DNA from: JACKCP01 sp034007295 | GTDB taxonomy: Bacteria > Desulfobacterota > Desulfobacteria > Desulfobacterales > JACKCP01 | Reading direction: 5' to 3' | Assembly: GCA_034007295.1 (NCBI GenBank) | Contig: JAVERC010000058.1 | Span: 1-17,933, forward strand | DNA length: 17,933 nucleotides | Shown: in pieces, positions 1-7,073 of the stretch | Position numbering within the stretch: the first letter of the stretch is position 1 | Layout of the letters: each line of letters starts with the position of its first letter | The notes under the pieces: model-generated | What the model was told of the DNA's origin: nothing | The model's database searches: none | Seen by the model: the letters and a program-made list of their open reading frames with translations, nothing else | Position numbers and translations under genes: made by a program

Positions 1-30
1 TTAAATAATAATAAAAATAAAGGAAAAACA

Positions 31-324
31 ATGAAGATAAATATTTCCATAGATATTACACCAGAAGAATTAAGAGAATCCTTTGGACTGCCAGATCTAA
101 ACTCATTCAATGAAAATCTTATAAAAAAAATGACCGAAAAAATTCAGTCAGGCACTTTTGATGCTGAAGCAATTTTTAAGTCAATCAACCCTATTTCCAA
201 TCCCATTGGTAAAATGTTTATGACTGCGGCCATGAAAAACATGGAAATAATGGCTAAAAAATCAGATAAAAAAAATAAGGACAGCCAAAATCAAGAAACA
301 AACAAAAGCAAGCCTGAAAAATAA
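31..324 (+). CDS. Small DUF6489-like protein
   Basis: A 97-residue soluble protein of unknown function. The N-terminus (MKINISIDITPEELR, then FGLPDL) follows the pattern I associate with the DUF6489 family, where an amphipathic beta-strand and a TPEE...GLPD motif open a small helical protein. The rest is helical and charged, ending in a Lys/Asn/Glu-rich tail (from about residue 75) that looks disordered. The family match is from memory of the motif, and no biochemical role is known to me. The start is supported by an AAAGGA Shine-Dalgarno site just upstream. The gene is close to the window edge, so its operon partners upstream are unseen. The 198-bp gap downstream holds the promoter of the next gene, so the two are probably not strictly co-transcribed. 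Confidence 0.7.
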   Translation: MKINISIDITPEELRESFGLPDLNSFNENLIKKMTEKIQSGTFDAEAIFKSINPISNPIGKMFMTAAMKNMEIMAKKSDKKNKDSQNQETNKSKPEK

Positions 325-406
325 GCATTCAGTCAGCTCTAAAAAAAATAATTAAATAAATAAAATAAAATTATTTCAGATATTTAAAAAATTTATTTTT
401 TTGATA

Positions 407-435
407 TTGCATATAAAAAAACACTGTTCTATAAT
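407..435 (+). promoter_or_regulatory. Sigma-70-type promoter for the gene at 523
   Basis: TTGCAT at 407-412 and a perfect TATAAT at 430-435 are separated by 17 bases. This gives a leader of about 80 nt before the start at 523. The leader contains a perfect 7-bp hairpin, TTAAGCA/TGCTTAA, at 460-478. The AT-rich background makes chance -10 matches common, but the combined spacing is good. Confidence 0.55.
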
Positions 436-522
436 TATGTAAATTCTTAAAAATCATACTTAAGCATAATTTGCTTAAAAAAACCTTCCCAAAAAATGTT
501 AACTTAATTAATGAGGTGACCC

Positions 523-927
523 ATGTCAGCAAAAAAATCCCTTCCCCCAAACCTCCCCTTGGAAAAAAGATTTTCCTATGACGAAAAACTGAACCGTTTT
601 TATGTAAATTTTCAGGATCTGAAAATTGACAACCTGAATGATATTTACAGAATTGAATATTTAGTCGCTCAACACCTTTCAAACCTTGGCAAAAAAGTAT
701 CTGCTATTGTCAACTATGAAAATTTCTTTATTGATGAAGAACTTCTTGTTCCCTATTCAAGGATGGTAAACAGGCTGATGGAACACTTTTATGCTGGAGT
801 TACACGCTATACATCATCAGACGGCCTAAAGGAGGATCTTGAAAAAGGATTCAAAGGTGCAAATATTGCACCAAATATATTTGGAACAATAATTGAAGCT
901 GAATCTGCACTGCAGGAACTTCACTAA
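523..927 (+). CDS. Stand-alone C-terminal domain of COG4670-type CoA-transferase
   Basis: A 134-residue protein that resembles the extreme C-terminal domain of acyl-CoA:acetate/3-ketoacid (propionate) CoA-transferases, COG4670. Recognisable blocks are FYVNFQDLKI (about residues 26-35), a stretch with a SNLGKKVSAIVNYENF core (about 53-68), and a segment ending GVTRYTSS. In the full enzymes this region follows the two catalytic Rossmann-like domains and does not carry the catalytic glutamate, so this protein alone should not be a CoA-transferase. After RYTSS the sequence departs from the usual family ending. It has its own promoter and a GAGGTGA ribosome site 5 bases before ATG, and the preceding 198 bp is non-coding, so it is not simply the tail of a broken full-length gene. 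A role as a regulatory or accessory subunit is inference. Confidence 0.65.
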   Translation: MSAKKSLPPNLPLEKRFSYDEKLNRFYVNFQDLKIDNLNDIYRIEYLVAQHLSNLGKKVSAIVNYENFFIDEELLVPYSRMVNRLMEHFYAGVTRYTSSDGLKEDLEKGFKGANIAPNIFGTIIEAESALQELH

Positions 928-933
928 AAACAC

Positions 934-965
934 TCAAACCGCTTGAAAAGGCGGTTTGAATTTAT
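934..965 (+). terminator. Intrinsic terminator after the gene at 523
   Basis: TCAAACCGC (934-942) pairs with GCGGTTTGA (951-959). The stem extends inward by two pairs to a GAAA tetraloop (945-948), giving about 11 pairs. It begins 7 bases after the stop codon. The following tract AATTTAT is only weakly T-rich. Confidence 0.7.
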
Positions 966-1018
966 AAAAATTTACTTTAAAAAAACTTAAATCTCCATTT
1001 ATTTTAAAAAAATCAACA

Positions 1019-1176
1019 GCTGAACAAAAAAACAAATAATGGCCGGCCGAAACCTAAAATTTTTTGTTCATATACTGAAGATCAAAAATTTAACCTTTAG
1101 GATACATTGAGTATTTTTAGGATTAAATTTTAAACTTTATCCGGAAATGACAAATAAACAATTTTTGTTCAGCAAC
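1019..1176 (+). repeat. Intergenic repeat, copy A, with 12-bp terminal inverted repeats
   Basis: GCTGAACAAAAA at 1019-1030 is the exact reverse complement of TTTTTGTTCAGC at 1162-1173. The interior has GGCCGAAA near 1045 and a 25-base block at 1084-1108 (core TTTAACCTTTAGGATACA) that is identical to the reverse complement of 6730-6754. The similarity to copy B1 continues, with gaps, to the final CAGCAAC. There is no coding potential. It fills most of the 416-bp gene-free gap 928-1343. The rest of the gap holds the terminator just after the previous gene and a probable promoter at 1227-1254. Confidence 0.75.
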
Positions 1177-1226
1177 AAATTACATTACAATAATCTTCCT
1201 TAATCATATTTATTAAATCTGCCAGC

Positions 1227-1254
1227 TTGAAAATAATGAAATTTAGTTTATACT
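1227..1254 (+). promoter_or_regulatory. Possible promoter for the gene at 1344
   Basis: TTGAAA (1227-1232) and TATACT (1249-1254) are separated by 16 bases, about 90 bases before the ATG at 1344. The match is moderate in a very AT-rich gap. Confidence 0.4.
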
Positions 1255-1343
1255 TTTCTTTATTTTCCTAAGCTAAATGTTTCATTTTTTTAAATCTTTA
1301 ATTAATCTTATTTTCAATCAGAAAACAGGACTTTGAACTTATA

Positions 1344-2042
1344 ATGAAAAAATATATTAAAATAATAGTAATTGCTTCTTTAATAATAATTGCAGCAGCA
1401 ATTATTATTGGAGTATTTGTAAACAGACGCGGAATTGATCTTCCTGAAAATTCAAACACTATTTCAGCAAAAGGCATAACTTTTGAAAACATGGGAGAAA
1501 ATTTTCTTTTTTCTTCAGACAAAAGAAAAAAGCTTGAAAAAAAATTTGGAAATGATGTTCTTGAATCATGGACTCCACTTTTGTTTGATGATTTCAGCCA
1601 GGATTTTTTAAAAAACCATCTTAAAGAAATTTTTAAAATTTCAAAAAAACTTGAAAACCCTGATCTTAAAGAAAAATCAGGTAAAAATTCAATTAAAATA
1701 AAATATCCTTATGTCCAAAAAAATACCGCAATATTTAAAGAAATTTATCTTAGTTTTTCAGGACTTACAAAAAATCCCCTGATTTTTAAAATCAGCAGTT
1801 ATGAATATGAAAATTTTATAAAAAGTCTTTATGAAAAATTTTCAGACCCTCAAAAAATCACTTTTGATGGTAAAGAATTTTTTTTCTGGAAAAAAGATAA
1901 TTCAGTAATGATTGCTGAAATAAAAAAAGACAGATTTAACAAGCCTTATCTTTCAATAGTTATTTATTATCTTGAAAATCTAATAAATTTTTTTGACTCA
2001 ACAGAAATAAAAAATGAAAAAAACATTGAAAATATTTTTTAG
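1344..2042 (+). CDS. Membrane-anchored protein of unknown function
   Basis: A 232-residue protein that I do not recognise. Residues 1-4 are basic (MKKY), residues 5-27 form one strongly hydrophobic helix rich in Ile and Ala, and an Arg pair follows (NRRG). This fits an N-terminal signal anchor with the rest outside the cytoplasm. There is no lipobox cysteine, and in fact no cysteine at all. The remaining ~200 residues are rich in Lys, Phe, Ile and Asn, with a mix of predicted strands and helices and no repeat or known catalytic motif. The ribosome site is weak (AGGA about 12 bases upstream), so expression may be low or the start may differ. It stands alone between a repeat-filled gap and the flavoprotein genes. 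The Lys/Asn/Phe-heavy composition reflects the very low GC of the stretch. Confidence 0.6.
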   Translation: MKKYIKIIVIASLIIIAAAIIIGVFVNRRGIDLPENSNTISAKGITFENMGENFLFSSDKRKKLEKKFGNDVLESWTPLLFDDFSQDFLKNHLKEIFKISKKLENPDLKEKSGKNSIKIKYPYVQKNTAIFKEIYLSFSGLTKNPLIFKISSYEYENFIKSLYEKFSDPQKITFDGKEFFFWKKDNSVMIAEIKKDRFNKPYLSIVIYYLENLINFFDSTEIKNEKNIENIF

Positions 2043-2073
2043 CCTGTAACTTTTCAAAATATCAGACATCCAT

Positions 2074-2135
2074 AAAGAGTTTTAAGCCTGATTTTTATTC
2101 AGTTTATAATTTAGGTATTGCGAAACTCTTTTTGT
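2074..2135 (+). terminator. Hairpin with T-tract after the gene at 1344, overlapping a second inverted repeat
   Basis: AAAGAGTTT (2074-2082) and AAACTCTTT (2123-2131) are perfect inverted repeats. The right arm runs into TTTTTGTTTT, as in an intrinsic terminator, but the loop is long (40 bases). A second perfect 9-bp pair, TAATTTAGG (2107-2115) with CCTAAATTA (2139-2147), interleaves with the first, so the two can only coexist as a pseudoknot or act as alternatives. Confidence 0.4.
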
Positions 2136-2146
2136 TTTCCTAAATT
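2118..2146 (+). promoter_or_regulatory. Possible promoter for the flavoprotein gene at 2189
   Basis: TTGCGA (2118-2123) and TAAATT (2141-2146) are separated by 17 bases, with a leader of about 35-40 nt. The -10 box overlaps the right arm of the 9-bp inverted repeat TAATTTAGG/CCTAAATTA (2107-2147), which could be an operator. Weak evidence. Confidence 0.3.
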
Positions 2147-2188
2147 AGAACTGCTAAACAACAATTAAATTTTTTTTACGGAGGTATA

Positions 2189-3889
2189 ATGTCTGATCAT
2201 AAAATAGTAGTAATAGGCGGTGTTGCCTGCGGTCCAAAGGCTGCCGCAAGAATAAAAAGGCTTAATCCAAAAGCAGATGTAACACTTATTGAAAAAGGTG
2301 AAATTCTTTCTTATTCAGGATGCGGAATGCCTTTTTATATTTCAGGTGAAGTTCATGACCACAATGAGCTTATGCAGACTCCAGTAGGTGTTGTAAGGGA
2401 TTCTCATTTTTTTAAAGTTGTTAAGGACATAAATATTTTTAACAGGACTGTTGCTGAAAAAATCGACAGAGAAAAAAAAATAGTTCACGCACTTAAAATA
2501 GACACTGGAGAAAAACTTGAATTCCCATATGATGATTTGGTTCTTGCAACAGGAAGTGAAACTGTAAGGCCTCCAATTCCTGGAATAGACCTTAAAGGTG
2601 TAAATATTTTAAGCACAATTGAAGATGCAAGAAAAATAAAGGAAAGGGTTTCAAGATTTAAAGGCAAAAATGCAGTTATAATAGGTGGAGGCCTTATTGG
2701 AATTGAGGTTACAGAAGCCTTTGTAAAACAGGGAATGCACGTAACTGTAATAGAAAAGGAAGATCAGCTTCTAAAAAATCTTGCTGACCCTGAAATTTCA
2801 ATCCATGTAAGAAGAGAGCTTATAAGAAACGGAGTAAACCTGGCCATTGGACAGACTGTAACAGAAATTAAAGGTGATGACTCAAGCGAAGTTTCAGCAG
2901 TTATAACAGAAAAAGAAACTTTCCCTGCAGATATAGTCCTTGTTTCCATAGGTGTAAAACCAAATGTCAAACTTGCAAAAGACTGCGGACTTGAAATAGG
3001 GGTTACAGGCGGAATTGTAACAGACGAATATCTTCGTACAACAGATAAAAACATTTATGCAGGCGGAGACTGTGCTGAAAATAAAAACAGGCTCACAAAC
3101 GAAGTAATCTATACTCCAATGGGTTCTACTGCAAACAAACAGGGAAGAGTTATTGGAGACAATATATGCAAAAGAAATACCAAATTCCCAGGAGTTCTTG
3201 GAACTGCAATCTGCAAGGTTTTTGATCTTACAATTGCAAGAACAGGACTTACAGAAAAACAATGCATAGAAAAAGACATTAATTACGTAACAGTTTTAAC
3301 TCCCTCCCCTGACAAGCCCCATTTTCTTCCAGACGCAAAACTTATAATAATAAAACTCATTGCTGAAAATCCTTCAGGTAAAATTTTAGGATGCCAGGTT
3401 ACAGGTTACGGCGAAGCTGCAAAAAGACTTGATATTGTTGCAGCAGCCATGAGCCACAATGCAACTGTTTTTGATCTTGAAAATTATGACCTTGCCTATG
3501 CACCGCCATATTCACCTGCAATGGACAATATTATTGTTGCTGCAAACATTGCTGAAAACAAACTTACAAATACAGGAATGTCGTGCACACCTGAAGAAGT
3601 TAAAAAGAAAATGGAAAATAATGAAGATTTTATTTTTCTCGATGTCAGATCCCCGCAGGAATATGAAATGATGAGAATCGAAGATAATAGAACAAAGCTT
3701 CTTCCTTTAGGTGTTTTACGGGAAAAAATAAATGAGCTTCCAAAAGAAAAGGAAATTATTGCTTTTTGTAAAATTTCTTTAAGAGGGTATGAAGCTCAGC
3801 GGATTCTTGAAGGAGAAGGTTTTACAAATGTAAAATATATGGACGGCGGAGTATTATGCTGGCCATATGAAAAATATGTAAAAGCATAA
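2189..3889 (+). CDS. CoA-disulfide reductase / NADH oxidase-type flavoprotein with C-terminal rhodanese domain
   Basis: A 566-residue cytoplasmic FAD- and NAD(P)H-dependent disulfide/polysulfide reductase of the CoADR-Rhd class. The FAD Rossmann motif is at residues 6-18 (VVIGGVACG). The single redox cysteine is Cys45 in SYSGCGMPFY, the placement used by CoA-disulfide reductases and NADH oxidases rather than the CxxxxC of glutathione reductase. The NAD motif IIGGGLIGIE is at about 164-173, the second FAD motif AGGDCAE at 291-297, and the dimerisation domain runs to about 455. A rhodanese domain covers about 466-564, with a candidate catalytic Cys527 in the loop FCKISLRG and the ending GGVLCWP. 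Known fused enzymes of this type reduce CoA persulfide/polysulfide, or CoA disulfide, at the cost of NAD(P)H, so a role in sulfur reduction or thiol homeostasis is likely; the true substrate is not decided by sequence. CGGAGG precedes the ATG. A paralogue without rhodanese follows. Confidence 0.9.
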   Translation: MSDHKIVVIGGVACGPKAAARIKRLNPKADVTLIEKGEILSYSGCGMPFYISGEVHDHNELMQTPVGVVRDSHFFKVVKDINIFNRTVAEKIDREKKIVHALKIDTGEKLEFPYDDLVLATGSETVRPPIPGIDLKGVNILSTIEDARKIKERVSRFKGKNAVIIGGGLIGIEVTEAFVKQGMHVTVIEKEDQLLKNLADPEISIHVRRELIRNGVNLAIGQTVTEIKGDDSSEVSAVITEKETFPADIVLVSIGVKPNVKLAKDCGLEIGVTGGIVTDEYLRTTDKNIYAGGDCAENKNRLTNEVIYTPMGSTANKQGRVIGDNICKRNTKFPGVLGTAICKVFDLTIARTGLTEKQCIEKDINYVTVLTPSPDKPHFLPDAKLIIIKLIAENPSGKILGCQVTGYGEAAKRLDIVAAAMSHNATVFDLENYDLAYAPPYSPAMDNIIVAANIAENKLTNTGMSCTPEEVKKKMENNEDFIFLDVRSPQEYEMMRIEDNRTKLLPLGVLREKINELPKEKEIIAFCKISLRGYEAQRILEGEGFTNVKYMDGGVLCWPYEKYVKA

Positions 3890-3930
3890 TATTTGAACTG
3901 AATTGATCGATTTTTAGGTTTGAATTAAAC

Positions 3931-3953
3931 AGGCCTGAATTTTTCGGGCCTTT
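3931..3953 (+). terminator. Terminator between the two flavoprotein genes
   Basis: AGGCCTGA (3931-3938) pairs with TCGGGCCT (3944-3951; one G-T pair) across the loop ATTTT, followed by a short TT. It implies that the two flavoprotein genes are separately regulated or only partly coupled. Confidence 0.6.
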
Positions 3954-3980
3954 ACTAAAACATTTAATCCGGAGGTTTCA

Positions 3981-5321
3981 ATGAAAATTGTAATTATTGG
4001 AGGAGATGCTGCAGGAATGAGTGCTGCAAGCCAGATAAAAAGAAAATATCCTGAAAATGATGTAATTGTTCTTGAAGCCACTCAGGATGTTTCATACTCA
4101 GCATGCACAATGCCTTACAGCATAGCAGACCCAGACGATGATATAGAAAGACTTATTGTAAGGGCTCCTGAAGAATTCAAAAAAACAGGAATTGAACTTC
4201 ACTTAGGCCATTATGCAGAAAAAATCGACAGAGAAAAAAAAACAGTTTCAGGAAAAAATACAAATAAAGATGATTTTTCATTTTCCTATGACAAGCTTTT
4301 CATAGCAACAGGAAACCGTCCTTTCATGCCTCCGATTAAAGGTCTTGACCTTTACGGGGTGTTCCCTCTTAAATCCTTGGAACACGGAAGGCAGATTGAC
4401 AGATATCTTGAAGAAAACACAGTAAAAAAAGCTGTTGTTATTGGAATGGGCTACATTGGCCTTGAAATGTGTGAAGCTCTTTATACAAGAAATATTGAAG
4501 TTACAATGGTTGAAGCAGCACCAGAAGTTCTTGGCTGGCTCCATGAAGACCTTAGAAATCCTGTTAAAAAAGAGCTTGATGACAAAAAAATAAAATATTT
4601 CACAAACACTAAAGTCACTGAAATAGAAAAAACAGGCAGCTCATTTTCAATTAAAACAGAAAATAAAAATTTTGAAGCAGATATGGTAATTGCTTCAATG
4701 GGAGTTGTTCCAAACAGTGAAATAGCAGAAAAAGCCGGTCTTGAACTTGGACCTGGAAAAGCCATAAGAACAAACACCTTTATGCAGACAAGCGATCCAG
4801 ATATTTATACGGCTGGAGATTGTGCATGTGCAAGACACATTATTACTCAAAAATGCGTTTGGATTCCTTTGGCCCTTACTGCAAACAGAGGCGGAAGAAC
4901 AGCTGCAAAAAATATTGTCGGAGAAAAATCTGAATTTCCAGGAATTCTTGGAACAGCAGTATTTAAGGTTTTTGAATATGAAGTTGCAAGAACAGGATTT
5001 AACTTTCAGGAAGCTAAGGAAGCAGGATTTGATCCTGTTGAAGTTCTAATAAAAACCAGATCAAAATCCCATACCTGCAAAAATTCTCAAAAAATTTATG
5101 TAAATATGGTTGCAGATAAAAAAACAGGTAAGGTTATAGGCCTTTTCATGGCCGGAAAAGAAGGTGTTGCAAGAAGGATAAATTCAGGTGCGGTTGCAAT
5201 TCATGCACAAATGAAGGCAAAAGATCTTGCCGAAGTTGACATGGCATACGCACCTCCATTCAGCCCTGTATGGGATCCAGTTCTTTTAGCAGCCGGTGAA
5301 CTTGCCAAAAAAATAAACTAA
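3981..5321 (+). CDS. CoA-disulfide reductase / NADH oxidase-type flavoprotein, no rhodanese domain
   Basis: A 446-residue FAD/NAD(P)H pyridine nucleotide-disulfide oxidoreductase and a paralogue of the protein encoded just upstream. The FAD motif VIIGGDAAGMSAA is at residues 4-16. The redox cysteine is Cys42 in SYSACTMPYS. The NAD motif VIGMGYIGLE is at 153-162, TAGDCA at 277-282, and the C-terminal dimerisation domain ends in AYAPPFSPVWD. It shares with its neighbour the blocks KIDREKK, FPGxLGTAxxKVF and ARTG, so a tandem duplication followed by gain or loss of rhodanese is a reasonable inference. The length is normal for single-domain CoADR/NADH oxidase. The exact substrate (CoA disulfide, polysulfide, peroxide or oxygen) cannot be told from sequence. 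The start has CGGAGG 8 bases upstream. Confidence 0.9.
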   Translation: MKIVIIGGDAAGMSAASQIKRKYPENDVIVLEATQDVSYSACTMPYSIADPDDDIERLIVRAPEEFKKTGIELHLGHYAEKIDREKKTVSGKNTNKDDFSFSYDKLFIATGNRPFMPPIKGLDLYGVFPLKSLEHGRQIDRYLEENTVKKAVVIGMGYIGLEMCEALYTRNIEVTMVEAAPEVLGWLHEDLRNPVKKELDDKKIKYFTNTKVTEIEKTGSSFSIKTENKNFEADMVIASMGVVPNSEIAEKAGLELGPGKAIRTNTFMQTSDPDIYTAGDCACARHIITQKCVWIPLALTANRGGRTAAKNIVGEKSEFPGILGTAVFKVFEYEVARTGFNFQEAKEAGFDPVEVLIKTRSKSHTCKNSQKIYVNMVADKKTGKVIGLFMAGKEGVARRINSGAVAIHAQMKAKDLAEVDMAYAPPFSPVWDPVLLAAGELAKKIN

Positions 5322-5371
5322 TAACTGATTTAAAACAAATTCGTTAAATGGTTTAAATTCAGCAGGTTATT
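5320..5371. terminator. Probable bidirectional terminator between convergent genes
   Basis: AATAAC (5320-5325) pairs with GTTATT (5366-5371). Inside, CTGATTTAAAAC and GTTTAAATTCAG pair at 10 of 12 positions, with a small bulge CAG. It lies between the converging stops of the flavoprotein gene and the M48 protease gene. AT-rich, so only moderate evidence. Confidence 0.4.
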
Positions 5372-6602
5372 AAAGATCATAAATTCTTTTCACCCTGTCC
5401 AAAACAGGCGGATGTGAATAATTCAAAAACACATGTAAAGGATGGGGTGAAAGATTTGAATAATTGTCAGCTGAAAGCCTTTTAAGAGTTTCTGCAAATA
5501 CTTTTTTATTGCCTGTTGTTTCAACTGCATACCTGTCTGCCTCGTATTCATTTTTTCTTGAAAAGGCAAGCATGATTATATTTAGAAAAAAATCAACCGG
5601 TGAATACAGAAAACCAAAAAAAACCAGTCCTGCATAAACTGAAACATTTTCAACATAAAATGCATCAAAAAGATCCTTAAAGGATATAAAAAAGGATAAA
5701 AGATAAAACATTACGCCAGCCTGAATAATCCCTAAAACAGTTGAAAAAAGAATATGTTTTTTCTTATAATGGCCTGTTTCATGGGCAATAATTGCAAGAA
5801 TTTCGTCTGAGGAATGATTTTTTATTATTGTATCAAAAAGAACAAGCCTTTTGGTTTTACCAAAACCTGAAAAAAAAGCATTGGATTTTTCACTTCTTTT
5901 TGAACCGTCCATGACAAAAACATTTTCAAGGGGGAAATTATTTGTTTTAGAATAATCCATAACCTTTTTTTTAAGTTCACCTTCTTCAAGGGGAGTAAAT
6001 TTATTAAAAAAAGGCATTATCCAGACAGGAACAATTATCTGTATTGCAAAAATAAAAACTGTTACCCCAGCCCAGCAAAAAAGCCATGCAAACTTTCCAG
6101 CATATTGAAAAAAAACAAGAATAAAAGCAATAAGAGGAACACCAATAATTAAAGATATTAAAAGCATTTTAATTTTATCTGATATATAAAGATTTAATTT
6201 AGTTTTATTAAAACCAAATTTTTCTTCAATTACAAAAGTAGAATAAATTGAAAACGGAAGATCTAAAATTAATTTGGCAAAAATCAGCAGACCTATGAAA
6301 ATCAAACCTCTTAAAAGCTCCGAAAAAATTATGCCGGTCAAAATATTATCCAGCCAGCCAAAACCTCCCATAAACCAGAAAACAATAAAAACACTAAGAT
6401 TAAAAAAACCTTCAACTATCTCAAGTCTTGAATTTTCAAGAATATACTTCTGTGATTTTTTGTATTTTTTTTTATCAAAATATGCTTCAAAACCTTTTGG
6501 AATCTCATCTCTAAAATTTTTTAAATTAAGATAAAAAGATAAAAGATTAAGAAAAAAATGAATAAGAACTGCACAAATAATAATAACCTGAATATACGTC
6601 AT
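5370..6602 (-). CDS. M48 family membrane metalloprotease, Ste24/CAAX-protease-like
   Basis: A 410-residue integral membrane zinc protease. The gluzincin motif HETGH is at 274-278, and the third ligand is Glu354 in NEYEAD (351-356). The N-terminal part has several hydrophobic helices (about 3-27, 65-85, 95-120, 145-170, 180-205), and two more lie between the zinc sites (about 285-305 and 322-345). This is the order seen in Ste24p/ZMPSTE24-like M48A proteins. The C-terminus carries the family SHPP...RV motif. In bacteria these proteins probably cut membrane or misfolded proteins rather than prenylated CAAX substrates; the substrate is unknown. The start has GGAAG about 8 bases upstream, which is acceptable. 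Immediately upstream is a 471-bp gap full of repeats, so the gene is likely monocistronic. Confidence 0.88.
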   Translation of the reverse strand: MTYIQVIIICAVLIHFFLNLLSFYLNLKNFRDEIPKGFEAYFDKKKYKKSQKYILENSRLEIVEGFFNLSVFIVFWFMGGFGWLDNILTGIIFSELLRGLIFIGLLIFAKLILDLPFSIYSTFVIEEKFGFNKTKLNLYISDKIKMLLISLIIGVPLIAFILVFFQYAGKFAWLFCWAGVTVFIFAIQIIVPVWIMPFFNKFTPLEEGELKKKVMDYSKTNNFPLENVFVMDGSKRSEKSNAFFSGFGKTKRLVLFDTIIKNHSSDEILAIIAHETGHYKKKHILFSTVLGIIQAGVMFYLLSFFISFKDLFDAFYVENVSVYAGLVFFGFLYSPVDFFLNIIMLAFSRKNEYEADRYAVETTGNKKVFAETLKRLSADNYSNLSPHPLHVFLNYSHPPVLDRVKRIYDL

Positions 6603-6659
6603 TAAAGACTTCCGAGGGCTTAAGTTTTAATAAACTTTTAAAATACTTATTTTTAAATA

Positions 6660-6793
6660 GTTGCTGAAGGAAAACGGCCTTTTTTGTCCATTCTTAAGTC
6701 AGATTCAAAATTTAATGCTCAAAATATTAAATGTATCCTAAAGGTTAAATTTTTCACTTGAATGAAACAAAATTCTCGTTTTCGGCCAATCGC
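6660..6793 (-). repeat. Intergenic repeat, copy B1 (reverse orientation)
   Basis: Read on the minus strand, it starts GCGATTGGCCGAAAAC and carries the 25-base block shared exactly with copy A (6730-6754 against 1084-1108). It also has a 33-base block (6700-6732) identical to the reverse complement of 6972-7004, and it ends TTCAGCAAC. It occupies the left part of the 471-bp gene-free gap 6603-7073. The 120 bp between B1 and B2 shows no gene and no other structure I can name. Confidence 0.75.
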
Positions 6794-6913
6794 TAAATAA
6801 AAAAATATATAAGAAATCTATTTGTGTCAACAATTCAAATAACGGGATATTAGCCATTTAGTTATATTATAAAGATAAATTTTTGACATAAATCTAAACA
6901 ATTAAAATTTATT

Positions 6914-7043
6914 GATTATTGCTCAAAAACAAGAATTCTTTAAGGTCAAAAAAGGTCAAAGGCTTTAGAATATTTAATATTTTGAGCATTAAATTTTGAA
7001 TCTGTTATATAAATGAACAAAAAAATCGTTTTTATTTAACAAC
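6914..7043 (+). repeat. Intergenic repeat, copy B2 (forward orientation)
   Basis: It aligns along its length with the reverse complement of B1. It opens GATTATTGCTCAAAAACAAG, with the exact 33-base block at 6972-7004, then an ATGAACAAAAAA segment and an AACAAC ending. The TTTAACCTTTAGGATACA core is degraded in this copy. B1 and B2 are head-opposed and could form a long cruciform or RNA hairpin. Confidence 0.7.
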
Positions 7044-7073
7044 AAATAAAAATATTTTTTTAATGTAATAAGC

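Noticed and set aside
371..682. Minus-strand frame of 103 residues
   Set aside because: It covers the promoter and start of the gene at 523, has low-complexity Lys/Phe-rich sequence, and has no supporting signal.
1041..1048. GGCCGGCC palindrome in an AT-rich gap
   Set aside because: Striking by composition, but it is part of repeat copy A, and the other copies have only GGCCGAAA, so it has no separate support.
2485..3262. Minus-strand open frames inside the first flavoprotein gene
   Set aside because: They lie wholly opposite a well-supported gene, overlap one another, lack ribosome sites and have no recognisable motif.
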